Assembly (NCBI GenBank): GCA_011800805.1
Contig: MPNW01000321.1
Location: forward strand, 57,501 to 121,500
Length of the DNA stretch: 64,000 nucleotides
Origin: Hirudo medicinalis
Taxonomy: Eukaryota; Annelida; Clitellata; Hirudinida; Hirudinidae
Reading direction: 5' to 3'
Position numbers and translations under genes: made by a program. Each line of letters opens with the position of its first letter. Within the stretch, counting starts at the first letter, position 1. Below, piece by piece: positions 26,120 through 37,839 of this stretch. Below the pieces are notes generated by a model, which was not told the DNA's origin, made no database searches, and saw only the letters and a program-made list of their open reading frames with translations.

Positions 26120-29100
26120 ATGGCAGCGGTGGGTAACTTTGTTTTCTTATATGATTCTTCAGAATTCACCTTATACATTTATTGAAGTTTATTTCGACAA
26201 GCATAACCGTTGTGTTTAAAATGAGATTAGGTTATGAGAGTTCAATTATCAAGTTTAATAATTTGTAAATCGATTTGTAAGATACTTAATTCAAAAGTTA
26301 ACCGCAAATAATTTGTACCTTTAATAGGTGACATATTTATCAAATTCAGTCATAGATTGCGGAAAGTATGTTAGTTATAATATGGATGCTGGATGAGATC
26401 CAAAATAATTTGAAATATAAATTTTTAAACTTGAGGTATCTGTTGTTTAAGAGATTTAAAAAGAAATTGAAGATTTATTAAGATAGTTGTAATTAACTGG
26501 ACATTTAGTGCCTATAAGTTGTCTTGACAATTAGATATGCAGACCTGAATGTGGGAAATGTTCCTAAGGCGATCCAATTTTAAAGATGATAGATTTAAAA
26601 AAATTATTTATAACACTTTGGGCTGGAAAAGCTGTTATGTTAGTTCTGTTAACTGTTGGAAAAGCTATTAAACATTTCTTTTGGATGCTTAAAAGACTAA
26701 ACAGGCTTTCTAAAGTTTTTATCTACTAGTGGAATAATAATTACATATTAAAGAGATGTGAACATAATATGTTCTTACTTGATGCTTAGTTAGATGCCGA
26801 AATTTTTTCACATTAAAAATTGTAAATCTGCCATATTTATTAGAATTCGTTTATTGATGTTACTGGTAAATTTTGCACATTAGATCGTTCCTAACCAGGC
26901 ATTCAATGCTGAAAAAGCAGCTCAGGACTTACGAAAAGCCATGAAGGGCTTTGGTGGGTCTTCTTAAAACACTTCTTGTTATTCTTAAACATTTACTGGG
27001 TGTAAATTTGAGGCTTTTGGTTTGGTATGACTCTACCAGGGGTTCAAATCCCAGATGCTTACTTCTATCACTAATAGCTTAGATTCTGGTTCTTTTATGA
27101 ATGAATTGAATGTGAGTTGGGCTTGGACTGCCAAGAATTTGTTTCTGAAGTAGCTTTAAAATGCCTGGAATCAATTCTGCATAGTAAGAGCCTCCAGCTG
27201 TTAAAATCTTCTGTTTGCAGATCTTGATTGCGTGACTCAATGAACAATCAAAACACAGCTGTCGACTACAGCTTCCGTGCTATTTGCAAATGTTATCATT
27301 TGCTTTATAACATTATGATCTAATCTTTCAAAGCTTGAAGGAGAAAATTAAGGGCAATGTAAATAAAATGCATTTTACATGTTAGGAACTGATGAAGAGG
27401 CAATCATCAAAGTTCTTGTGGCTCATAACAACAGCCAAAGACAAGAAATTAAGGGGAAGTTTAAGACACTTTTTGGAAGAGTGAGTTTTATAATTATTAT
27501 TTAAATTGTTGAAATATTGATTATCGAATATTTTGCCTTTTTAAGTGATATTCATATTATTCATTTAAATATCATTAATTGCAATTCTATTGTTGAAATC
27601 AATAAAATCATTATTCTATTCCTCTTACTTCCTTATATTCAATTCACTTTCTCAATTCAGGATCTTATTGCTGACCTCAAGTCAGAACTGAGTGGAAATC
27701 TTGAGGACTGCATCATTGCCATGATGTACCCTCCTGTGGAGTACCTGGCCAGAGAGCTCAGGAATGCCATGAAGGTGAAAATTCTCTGACTGATCTGAGT
27801 CATAATTTTGTCCTTTCGGTGCCAAAGCTTTTAGGAAAATAATTTTTTGTGTTTATTTCATCTTAATTCCTAATGTAAGCTCATGTTATGATGTTTGCAT
27901 CAGTTGGATATCTCTTGCATATTTCTTTGGTAATGATGTTCTCATAGTAGAGTTTGTATCCTTAGAAATTTATACTTTGTAGGATTGACGTTTTTTATCC
28001 ATTGGTGCGAATGTCTGATGTTTGGACTTTTGAAGTCCTTTGTGTTAAGCATAATTTAATTAAATTATTATAATGTAATAATAATTACATTATATAAAAG
28101 CATTGACTGTAAGCTTGCTGGACAAGTAGCATATGTGTCATTATGTGACTTAATTTATTTGAACTAGGCACATGTTATTTTCTGGTTGATTGATTTATAA
28201 ATGCCCATGAATCCACATCAACTAAAGCTGCTAAAGCTTGAAATTAACTTCTTTCCAGGGTGCTGGAACTGACGAGAAGGTTCTCATCGAGATTCTCTGT
28301 GCCAGGAATAACAGGGAGATCACCTTGGTGAAGGAGGCCTACAAGTCAAGTTAGATCTTACATTACTCCCTAATGATCATTGACGTACCAGTGTTATTGT
28401 TGTCACTATTATTATTTTTAGTTATTTAAACTTAATTGGAGGATTAAAGCCTCTTGTCTACTGAAATAAAAGAACCAAAACAAAAACAAATTAAGCTGAC
28501 AAGAATTTCATAAAAAAACATTTATTATTGGTTTTCCTGCACAGATATCACTGTGAATTTAGACATAAATGCATTTATTTGTCACTGTATTTAATGTCAG
28601 TTATCCTGGTTACAATAGCCAGGATATTGTTACTGCTTTAGTTATTGCCAGGTAATAATCCTCTACAATGTCATCATCAATGAGTTTGATGTTGATTGTC
28701 AATAGTGTACAAGAGGGACTTGGAGAAAGATATCGTGAGCGAGACCAGCGGACACTTCCGAAGACTTCTGGTGTCTCAGGTCAATGCAAGTCGCGATGAG
28801 AATCCAGCCGTGGACCATGGGAGGGTGGAACAGGATGCCAAGGAGGTCATTGAGGTTGGTTGTCCGATAACTTGAAACCATCTCTGAGAATGAAATGGAA
28901 ATCATTAGTAGCTTCTTCACATAATTTTTCAAAGCTTCATCATTATTTCAGATAATTTCATAATTGTATGATTCTTTGAAATTATAAAAACTTGTCATTT
29001 TCTGCCAGCTTGCACATAATTAGATTTCTTTTTTCTTTATATAATTGAAAACTCCCACATGTTTGGAAACTGAAAAAAATTATTGAATTCCTTGTTGGAA

Positions 29101-31670
29101 GTAATGGTTCTCACCAATTACTCAGATGTGGCCAAATTAAATTAATTGTTGTAATGCTATCCTTGGGATAGATTTTTAAACAAAATAAGTTGTTTTGTGT
29201 TTTACCTAAAAAAATGTTCACTCGCATTGTTGTAGAGCATGCAATTTGTTTGAAGATTCTCATTTACGCCATGATCGTAGATCAGCTGGGCTAAAGTTAG
29301 TATAATTATTAACCACTTACACCAAAGGACATGCATTGCTATGGAAGTATGAATGCTCTTCATAGTCACCTCTTCATTTGCATTTCATTAAGAAGAACCA
29401 AAGTTCTCAATGCACTGATTACACTGAGACATTAGTGATAGAGCTATGACAACTGGCTTTTGGAAATTGAATTTATGAATATTTCTGAGAAGAAATTTTT
29501 GGTTCATCATGGTCGTTGGCTCACATAACAGTGACCTCATAACAGTGTCAAAAGTATTTTTATGTGGTTATGGGAGATGACATTTCAACTTCTCTATGGC
29601 AATAATGAAGGATTTCATGGTAATGCTTGTTTCTCAGTATCTCTTTCTTTGTATCATCCCAGTATCTGTGTATCTCTCAGTGAACTTTGGCATTTGAATA
29701 GGCAGGCTAATAACAATCTAAAAAGTACTGAGTGTGTCTTGAGTCATGGAGGTACTAATCTGATTGACATTATGAAGTGGCTGATTGGGATCATCTTTCT
29801 GTTCTCAGTAATTTTAATTGCTGTCATTTGGCATGTTGCTAATTGTTAGCAGTTGTTATTGTTATTGGTATCTGCTGGTCGCCTATAAAGATTTTTATCA
29901 TTTAGAAGATTATATCTTCAATTAGACTCTACAAGTTAACAAGGATATTAATATATTATGTTGCTTTGGTGTTTGTTATTGCGATGATTGGTTGAATAAA
30001 ATTGCTCAAAGAAAAAAAAAAATATAGTGCAGGATGGCTGAATGGGTTGCATTCTTGCATATGGCGGTAATGGCAACAGTAATGTGTTCGAAACCCAGCC
30101 TGCACTGCCGCAAGTGCCCTCGGGAGGGAGCGCTATATAAATGGTTAACAAAAAGCACCTCTGAAGCTATGCATATGGTGCTATATGAATGAACTACATT
30201 TTACATTTATAATAATAATAACAGCAGCAGCAGCAACAATATCAATAACAACAATAATAATTACAACAATGATTAGTGTAATTATAACAATAGGCTGAGA
30301 ATAATTTTTAAAAATTTGTATAATGAAGTTTAATCTTCATCCCTGTTAAGCATTATTTCAGAACATGTTTTTACACTTTTGGAAGGCTTAAAAATATCTT
30401 TGACATTTTTGTCACTTTAGTAAATATCAAGAATTATTTGTTGCTAGTTTTTAATAATTTTATTTTTTAGTTGTTAATTTTTTACAATTATATTATAATA
30501 TATTTTAATAATTTGTAATTAAAAATCCTTCATTAGGCAGGCATTGGTCAGTTGGGTACAGATGAAGCTGTGTTCAACATGATCCTTTGCACAAGGAGCT
30601 ACCCCCATCTAAAGGCAGTGTTTCAGAGGTACAGAGAACTCACTCAGAAGGGCATTGCTGACAGCATCTCCAGTGAGATGAGTGGTGACCTGAAGGAAGG
30701 CTTTTTAGCCATTGGTTAGCCATGTTGTCACTTTAGACATGCTATTGGTTAGGATTTGCAACTCTCTTTTCTGAGTAATGCTGTTGATGTATTTAATGAT
30801 TAAGGTGGTTTGAACTTTTCAAAAACATTTTATGGTTTTTCAATTTATTGCTAGTTATGTTTACTCACCAAATTTATATTCTTAGGTTGTTCACTCAAAA
30901 TATTCACTTTCATGGTTCTGGGAATTCATCAATAATTGTCACACGAGATAATAATAGTAATAATTAATAATAATAATAATAAATTTATAATGCACCATTG
31001 GCATCAGGGGTGCATGGCATCAGAGGTGCCTAAATGATCTCTGATGACTTCTTTTGGCATTTGAAACTTCTTCTAATAATTCTAGTTGACTCTTGACACA
31101 CAAAACATTAAAATGATAGTTGGATTTCGATCTCTAGCTATTAAGTGCTGTAGTTGATGATATTTACCTTTCCAGTTGACTATGTCTGGGATCCCATAGG
31201 ATACTTTGCAGAGAGACTTTACAAGAGCATGAAGGGCTTTGGAACTGATGACAGCACCCTCATCAGGGTGATGGTCAGCAGATCTGAGGTGAGAGAAATA
31301 CTTTCTCTTTCTACATTTATTCATTCTGGATGTGCCATTACAGTCACCATTCATTTTAAAAATCACTAATTAGTAATTTCATTTTTCATATTAATTTCTT
31401 AGTCTAGGATTAAGTTTGTCAAAGATGTTCTGATGTCAACCAACCTTATTGCTATTTTTCAGCATTTAAGATTTCATCTATTTGTTTTTGTTTTTTTAGT
31501 TTGTTAAATAATTAATTTTGAAAATTATTTCACTCTTCATTCAGATTGACCTGAAGGAAATCTCAAAATGTTTCTCAAAGAAATATGGCAAGCCCCTTTC
31601 TGAATTTATTAAAGGTGACTGCAGTGGTGACTACAGGAAGCTCTTGTTGGCCATCCTTGGAAACAACTGA
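26120..31670 (+). CDS. Annexin, four repeats (314 aa), paralogue of upstream gene
   Basis: Nine exons with the same phases as the upstream annexin: 26120-26128 (M-A-A), 26884-26953, 27386-27480, 27661-27774, 28259-28349, 28706-28854, 30537-30714, 31176-31288, 31545-31670. The sum is 314 codons plus TGA. Exons 2-8 are identical in length to those of the paralogue; only the last differs (126 versus 132 bp). Calcium-loop motifs are KGFGTDE, KGAGTDE, GQLGTDE and KGFGTDD, so repeat 1 keeps the canonical Thr that the paralogue lost. As a family member it is expected to bind calcium and acidic phospholipid. Intron 6 is 1.7 kb and holds a SINE at 30027. The exon 5 donor is GTTAGA, the same weak site as in the paralogue. 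Confidence 0.93.
27010..27080 (+). repeat. tRNA-like repeat fragment
   Basis: Inside annexin intron 2, GGGGTTCAAATCCCAG forms a good B-box/T-arm, preceded by TATGACTCTACC. A similar fragment occurs at 21885-21960. The rest does not fold as a full tRNA by eye, so a SINE or tRNA-related relic is more likely than a gene. Confidence 0.35.
30027..30210 (+). mobile_element. tRNA-derived SINE, copy B (best preserved)
   Basis: It starts GTGCAGGATGGCTGAATGGG (A box) and has a near-perfect B box, GTGTTCGAAACCCAGCCTGC. GTGCAGG at the start pairs with CCTGCAC at 30097-30104. The tail has GCCCTCGGGAGGGAGCGC and CGCTATATAAATGG, then ATATGAATGAACTACATTTT, ending in an AAT-rich microsatellite. It sits in the sixth intron of an annexin gene, just after a poly-A run. 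Confidence 0.8.
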
Positions 31671-31907
31671 GGATTGGATTCAAATGTTCCAGGATCACTC
31701 ATTCAGGAGACAATTTTTTAAAGTCTTAGTTGAAGATGTTGAATTGTGGAGCCTCCGCTGGATTTTTGCAAATCATGTGTTTGGAGTTGACTTTGCTTTC
31801 AATAATGTTTGATTTTTTTTCATTTTATATTCAGATGAGCATTCGTTTAGACTTGAACATTTGGTTATATAAATAACAATTTTGAAGAAAACTACTTCTA
31901 TCACCAG

Positions 31908-32032
31908 ATCGATTTGAAAATATTCCAAGTTCATTCTCAAAGAAATATTGCAAGCCCCTTTCTGACTTTATTGAAGGGGACTGCAGTGGTGATTACAAGA
32001 GGCTTCTCTTGGCCCTCCTTGGCAACAACTGA
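31908..32032 (+). pseudogene. Frameshifted duplicate of the last annexin exon
   Basis: The region preserves a splice acceptor (TATCACCAG) and aligns over its full length with the last exon at 31545-31670, ending in the same GGCAACAACTGA. It is 125 bp instead of 126: one base is missing in the first 51 bp, so the reading frame is broken and the match resumes one frame off. It is most likely a duplicated terminal exon, once usable as an alternative end, that has decayed. It now lies 237 bp past the live stop codon. Confidence 0.85.
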
Positions 32033-32417
32033 TGGCTGAACTCAAACTCGGTCATCCAAGAAACAAGAACAATTTGATTAGTCTTACTAAAGTCATTCAA
32101 CTTAATTTGGATTTTCATGCTTTATGAAGCATTTAATCTAATTTTTCTCCTAGTTAAGGCTACCTGATGCTCATTTGAAAAAAATTATTTAAGTATTTTC
32201 ATCCTGGCATTCTTTGCAAGATTTTATTTGTTATTTCAGCAGATTAAACAATGTCAAAGATTTGAATTTCTTGTCTTAAAAACTATACAAAGCCAATAAT
32301 AATAATACCAAATTATAATTATATTTATATATATAATGCGTTGTCTAATTGTTCTAAAAATTAAAAATTATGCCTTAAGTACTTCACACATTGAGCTCAA
32401 CATATAAATGAAACTCC

Positions 32418-35400
32418 TCAATTTTCAACTCTTAAAAATCCCACAGTTGCATTTATCTTGAGGGGACAACCTTCCTTAAGAAGAACCCTTCCTTTCTCAT
32501 GCACCTCCAATGACACTTTTACCTTCTCGATGGTGCTTGTCAAGGTTAAAATCATAGTTTTGGTTTTGTCTATCTCAAGGTCAAAGCTACAGCCTCTATA
32601 TTTGATCCCATGCCATGCTATCGAGGATGTAGCTTCCATGATAGAGGGATTGATTTTCAGTGAATCATCTAAGATCCTGAGGCCACCAAATCCAAACAAT
32701 AGAGCCTGGAGATATCCTCCCATTCCAGTTATGAAGTTTGGAGATCCTTTGCCACCTTTTTCTTCAGTCCAGACCTATCAAAGAAATAAAGTCTCTAGAT
32801 CTTAGGAAGCCTTATAATACAAACATTTGGAGTAGTCAGATTGGTTCAAGTTATAAGAGGTAGGATTAAGTATGGTACTTTCGTTGTAAGGAACAAAACA
32901 GTAATAGACATTGCAATTTTATTCCTTGATATGCTCAAAGAGAAATTCATTATTAAGTCAACAGCATAGGCTAAGTAATTTAATTAGAAATTATCAGGAC
33001 CATCAATTAATATCGACTAGTGGTATCAAACTTGCAAAAAATGCAGCTATATTTTAGTTCACCTGAAAATCTCCACTGATATGTTTGAACATCTTCACGA
33101 ATGACTCATGGGCTCTCTTTTCCTCTCCAACTTCCAGCCACCCTATTGCATGCATGCTGTCGCTCATGGCTGGACCTCCCAGAGAAGTTGTCTGCCATTA
33201 CAACATAAGATCAGAGTATTTTCCAAAGCCTGATATCTCAGTCCTTTGTATCAAGAATTTAAACCAAGAATGTTGCTAACTTTCTCATAAATTTCCAAAT
33301 CATTTTTTCTTGTGCTATCCATCATATCCATCATCAGAGGAAAACCCAAGAGCACAACATCTGCCTGTTTAATCCTAGTCCCTAAAAATCCTCAAAACTC
33401 AAAAAAAGTATTATGCATCAAAGATTAACAATGATACTGCAAAGAACATAGCCTAAAATGTTTTACCCATTTCAAATCCATCGAATTCAGGATGATAGTC
33501 ATACTTTGGATCGTAGGGAACGTACATTTGGGCAGCCGCCTCTTCATAAATCGAAGCTCTTGAATCTGCAGACATCTTTGAAGCTACATAGGCACCTCTG
33601 AGGCTAAGAGCAGCAATAGCATTTGTGTAGGCACTGTTGTCAACACATCTTGCAAATTCATCAGGTGGCATAACTCCTGATGATAATTCACAATCCAAAA
33701 TTGGGTTTAAATTAATTAATAATAAGTTAGTAATAATATTTTATTGAAAACGCTTTGGCAATTTTCATCACCTTTAATCTCATACATTTGCTTTTTGCTA
33801 TCATACTCAGCCCTGCTTAGCCAGAAATCACCAATGCCTTTCAGGATGTTGAGATAAGATTCAGGAAAATCTGAATTTTAATGGAGAACAAAAATTTAAT
33901 GAAAATTCAATAAGTTAGAATGTGTGACATTTAAACATTCTCAGTTGTGAAGAAAATGTAAAATGTAATCTAAAAATAAAATTAATTTCCCACCTTTGCA
34001 ATGAGGAGAAATCATCATGTATTGCTGGATGGCCATCGAAATGTCTCCATTTATGTGGATTTCCAAATGTCCACATTCTTCGTCAGGTGCTGTCTCTATT
34101 CCTGAAATAAAATAGCGTTGGAATTGGAAATTTCTTATTTGGCATTTTAGATTGTTTGTATTTAGCCGATATTTTGACTGCCTTTTGTATCCAAATGGGA
34201 TGTGAAGGCACTTTTTAATCGATCTACCATTTGTATATGCTGTGCAGGCTGGGTTGCCAATACCACACATTACGACTGTTGCTTTTATGACCGCATGCAG
34301 GAATGCAACCCATTCTGCCAACCTGCATTGTTTATCAGTAACTATAAATTTACTTGGCCACCCATTCTGCCAACCTGCATGACGAATCATTCCAGAAGAT
34401 TCAAAAATGTTTCATTAAGACATTATTTCATGTATTGAGGTGCCAACCGTCAGGGCACTTTCCCAGGGATATCTGAGTCCTTTAAGGCCAACCACCCTGG
34501 CGTTCCTAGCCGCAACATCGATGGTGCGAACTCTCGAATGAAGGAGAGTGGCTGAGAATTCATGGTGGAGCATTAGAATTGCAGGGAACATCCAAGTTTC
34601 TGCATCCCAGAATGTATGGCCCTGATAGGACTAAAATAGTTTCAAAAGTTATTTCTTTATTATTAGAATATAATATAAATTATTTTATAACAAATATTCA
34701 TAAAATATTTCTGTGAATTCTGTCACAATTTGCTCATCAAGAATAATTAAAATTTAATGGATTTAAAATGAATTTAAAATTCATCTAGCCTCTTCATCAC
34801 CCCAAGGCAGACCAGAGGGACTGAGACCAGTGAACAGAGTGGTATAGGATTCAGTATGACAAGTATCTTCACTGGATAAGGGATTCACCTTCTGAATTGG
34901 TATCGAGCTAAGGATGTTGTAGAGACTTGAAGCAGCAGCCTGGCTGCACTTTAAGTTGCCCTGCAGCTCGATCCTGCCTGAAGTCCAAAGTTTCAACCAT
35001 TCCTTATGATGGCTTTTCTCCAAATTGTCAGACTTCTCAAGTTCTTTTCCTATATTTATAACATTAGAATCACAAGGACTATATTCATATTTTGAGATGT
35101 TTTTAAAACATATATATTATCGACTTTACCATGCCTGTAAGCTTGCAGGACAACATCCTTTGAATAATGAATTGATGTGACAAATGTCCACTTTTTAAAG
35201 CTTTGAGTTCTTTGTATTTCCAGTGTTCCTGGTATAAAATCATGTAAAATGTAGAAATCCTGACATTTAGAGAACTCTGGATCTTCTGAGATCCTGGTTC
35301 TACCATGATAAAATCTGGAGCAAATTAAAAAAATAAATCATTTTCAGTTTTCAATATAAAAATCACCCCCCCACAAAAAAAAAAATCTCACCTAGCATTT

Positions 35401-36239
35401 GTAAACTCTGAGGTAAGCTCCTCAAGGTCAATGTCTTCAGAAGTTGTAGTTCTTGAGACATCAAGCTCAATGGTTAAAGAATCTTTTATGTTTGATTTTG
35501 TGTCAACAGATTTTGCTGTTGAGTCTTGGCTCTGTGACTTCACGTTGCTTTCATCTTTGGTATCTTGGGTAACTACCACTTGAAAAACAAGTATTGGAAG
35601 AATTGTTCTATGAGCAAACCATTGCAGAGTTGTGACCCATCCATTAATCTTGTGCTGCTCAATGAATGTGCCTGTTTCAACATTTAAAATAGTTAAGTCC
35701 CAGTATCATAAAGTCATTTAATACTTTTCCTAAATTTAAAATGTATCTGTACAGTGTCTGTCAGACAAATTTAAAATAAAGCACCAGAACAAACCCCACA
35801 CTGAAAATAATGAGACGTCAATATACAATACGTCAAATACGTCAACTATTCTGACGTTACTGTAAGCTAGAACTACAGTGAGGATAATTATTACCTATCC
35901 TGGTATCTAGTTTGTATTCGATTAATTGGTCATCTGATGGAGATTTCATTTTGACGTCGACGGTGGACGGAATTTTGACACGTTGAGATTTTGTCTCTTT
36001 TCCATTGAACAAGCCACTTATATGCATCCATGGATACTTTATTACCGTAGCCAGATGACCATTGCCGACGGAAGGGACCTGCAACAAACTTTCGGGCCAT
36101 CTGAAAAGTCAACAGGTAAATAAAATTATGAAGATATATAACATCTATTTCTAGAATGAACTCTGCCACATACTTTCTTGATTTAAAAACGTAGAAGTCT
36201 TCATTTAAATCTTCTACCTCCAATTCACTTGACGGAAAG
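32418..36239 (-). CDS. PGGHG: PGGHG/ATHL1-like GH65 glucosidase, 5' end missing
   Basis: Twelve exons give about 728 residues: 36174-36239, 35895-36100, 35392-35671, 35130-35314, 34790-35049, 34444-34630, 33994-34101, 33772-33870, 33467-33676, 33281-33381, 33063-33191, 32418-32774. Exon order and motifs follow vertebrate PGGHG (acid trehalase-like 1, about 737 aa), which removes glucose from the glucosyl-galactosyl-hydroxylysine of collagen. Visible family motifs are GHTFWDAETWMFP, the segment around HLEIHINGD (probably the position of a catalytic Glu), VMPPDEF, NSAYTN, HPEFDGFE, KQADVVLLGFP and VWTE...GSPNFITGMGG. The first exon found starts mid-codon, so a short initiator exon upstream is missing. 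Two donors in the model are GC rather than GT (34788-34789 and 34442-34443). The second adds one Val relative to the family, so that junction is uncertain. An intron holds a SINE. Confidence 0.85.
34178..34326 (-). mobile_element. tRNA-derived SINE, copy C
   Basis: On the minus strand it begins GCAGGTTGGCAGAATGGGTT, with a decayed B box, and ends with the shared module AGTGCCTTCACATCCCATTT. A short second piece of the 5' end lies at 34352-34380. Both sit in an intron of the GH65 gene, beside a junction that is hard to resolve. Confidence 0.75.
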
Positions 36240-37839
36240 CTGTCAGAAGTATATCATAGTTAAATAAAAAATAATGTTATCGTATTATCTTTAAAAACTC
36301 CATTAATATCATATTAATGTCTTGAAGTAAACAAGTGTTATCAGTAAGATTCTAAATTAACCATATCCCAGCCATACGTGCACCTAGCTTCAGCATCCAA
36401 GGCTGAAGTGCGAACTTCGCCTAGGCGTGGCTAACCTAAAATATATTTGTATTCCGCCCTTAGACACTTACGTAATGGTACATCAAAATGTTCAATATGA
36501 TTTCTACTTTTCAAATATGTATGTTTTACAAACTTATTGAGTTATGGAACAACATATGTGCCTTAAACATCTCGAGACATGTCAAGCGGAAGCCCATGCA
36601 ACATTGAATTGATTGACAAGTCTTCTTATTCTGTAACAACCAAAAACCTACTGATCAAATATATACCAAAATGTTCATTATGCTTTCTATTTTTCAAATG
36701 GAAAGGACGCTTATTTAAGTGGCACAGAAACTTAGTGTGACAAACGGGTTTTCCAAATCATCTTAATTATGCAACGGACTTTAATCAAATAAAATAAAAA
36801 TTTATAATGACATAGGAGGTATCGTTATGCTAGTTAATATCCACTTAAGCGGTATATTTCTTCAATCTCAATGGATAGGTCAATGTAACTAACTGATTAC
36901 TGAGTCATCCATATTCCTACAAAAAATTCAGAAAGTAGTTAATAATTAAATGAGACTCAAATTCAAATTCAATCCATAGAGATAAAAGTAACCTTTTTTT
37001 CTCGATCGACCTAGCGAAATAAAAAGTATTTTGCATCATTTACAATTTTAGTTTAATGATGTTTTGTGTTAAGTTATATTTATCGAAGTTATCTTGTTAG
37101 GTTGTGGCAGTGAGTTGGATTTGCTCGTCGCTTGGTCAACATTGCTTTCCACTATTGAAAATTACTGAAATAACTGAATTCTGCTAATTCTGCTTCCAAA
37201 AGCCAGACTGGAATTACAAAGTTTTGAACGATTTTGAAGCTGCTAGTTTTCCTTGGAAATTAAAAATATCAATTAAATTCATTATATTGCTGCAATTATT
37301 TATTAAATAAAAGAAATATTAAAGGAATCCATTTAAGTCAATTGTATACAAGCAATAACAATTGGCTTACATTTTATTAATAACATTATCCCTTTAATGG
37401 TTTCGCCACCATGACCTCAAGGTCTCAGGGGTGCGAATGAAAGTCAGAGTTAGGTATTTCATGTTCTATGTGGAACATCATTTGTTTGGAGGTTTTCTTC
37501 AGCACTACATTCACGGTCTGAGATTAATTTATTAATAATCATTAAGGATCATGTCGTCAATTAATCAAAGATTCTTTTCATTTCTTAGGAACTTGAAAGC
37601 GTTATTAAAGTAATAAAAGTAGCGACGATGATAATGATGAAAATGATGATAATCGTAGCCTACAAAAACTTCTTAGAACCATAAAACGCTGGTGAACTTT
37701 GTCGGTAACCAGGGCCAACCGATAAACAATCTCAACTTTAAAGCCTGCCCACATTCTTCAAAGCAAAATTCTCAGCTGAATCAAAGTGTTTTCTTGGAAC
37801 TTTCGCTGCTCTCAGATTCGTGAAAATTCAAGAAACAAA
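36240..37839. other. Intergenic between two divergent genes
   Basis: It separates the minus-strand GH65 gene from the plus-strand small-protein gene, so it should contain both promoters and the missing first GH65 exon. Near 36370-36430 a GC-rich patch with an inverted-repeat feel (CACCTAGCTTCAGC ... GCTGAAGTGCGAACTTCGCC) is the most distinctive part. I see no other gene. Confidence 0.45.

Noticed and set aside
27010..27080. tRNA gene
   Set aside because: The T-arm/B box is good, but no convincing acceptor stem, D-arm or anticodon arm could be folded by eye.
26120..28500. Premature end of the second annexin at GTTAGATC after exon 5 and an AATAAA at about 28465
   Set aside because: The paralogue uses the same GTTAGA as a donor, and exons 6-9 follow in frame with full family similarity. 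A short polyadenylated isoform is possible but not supported.
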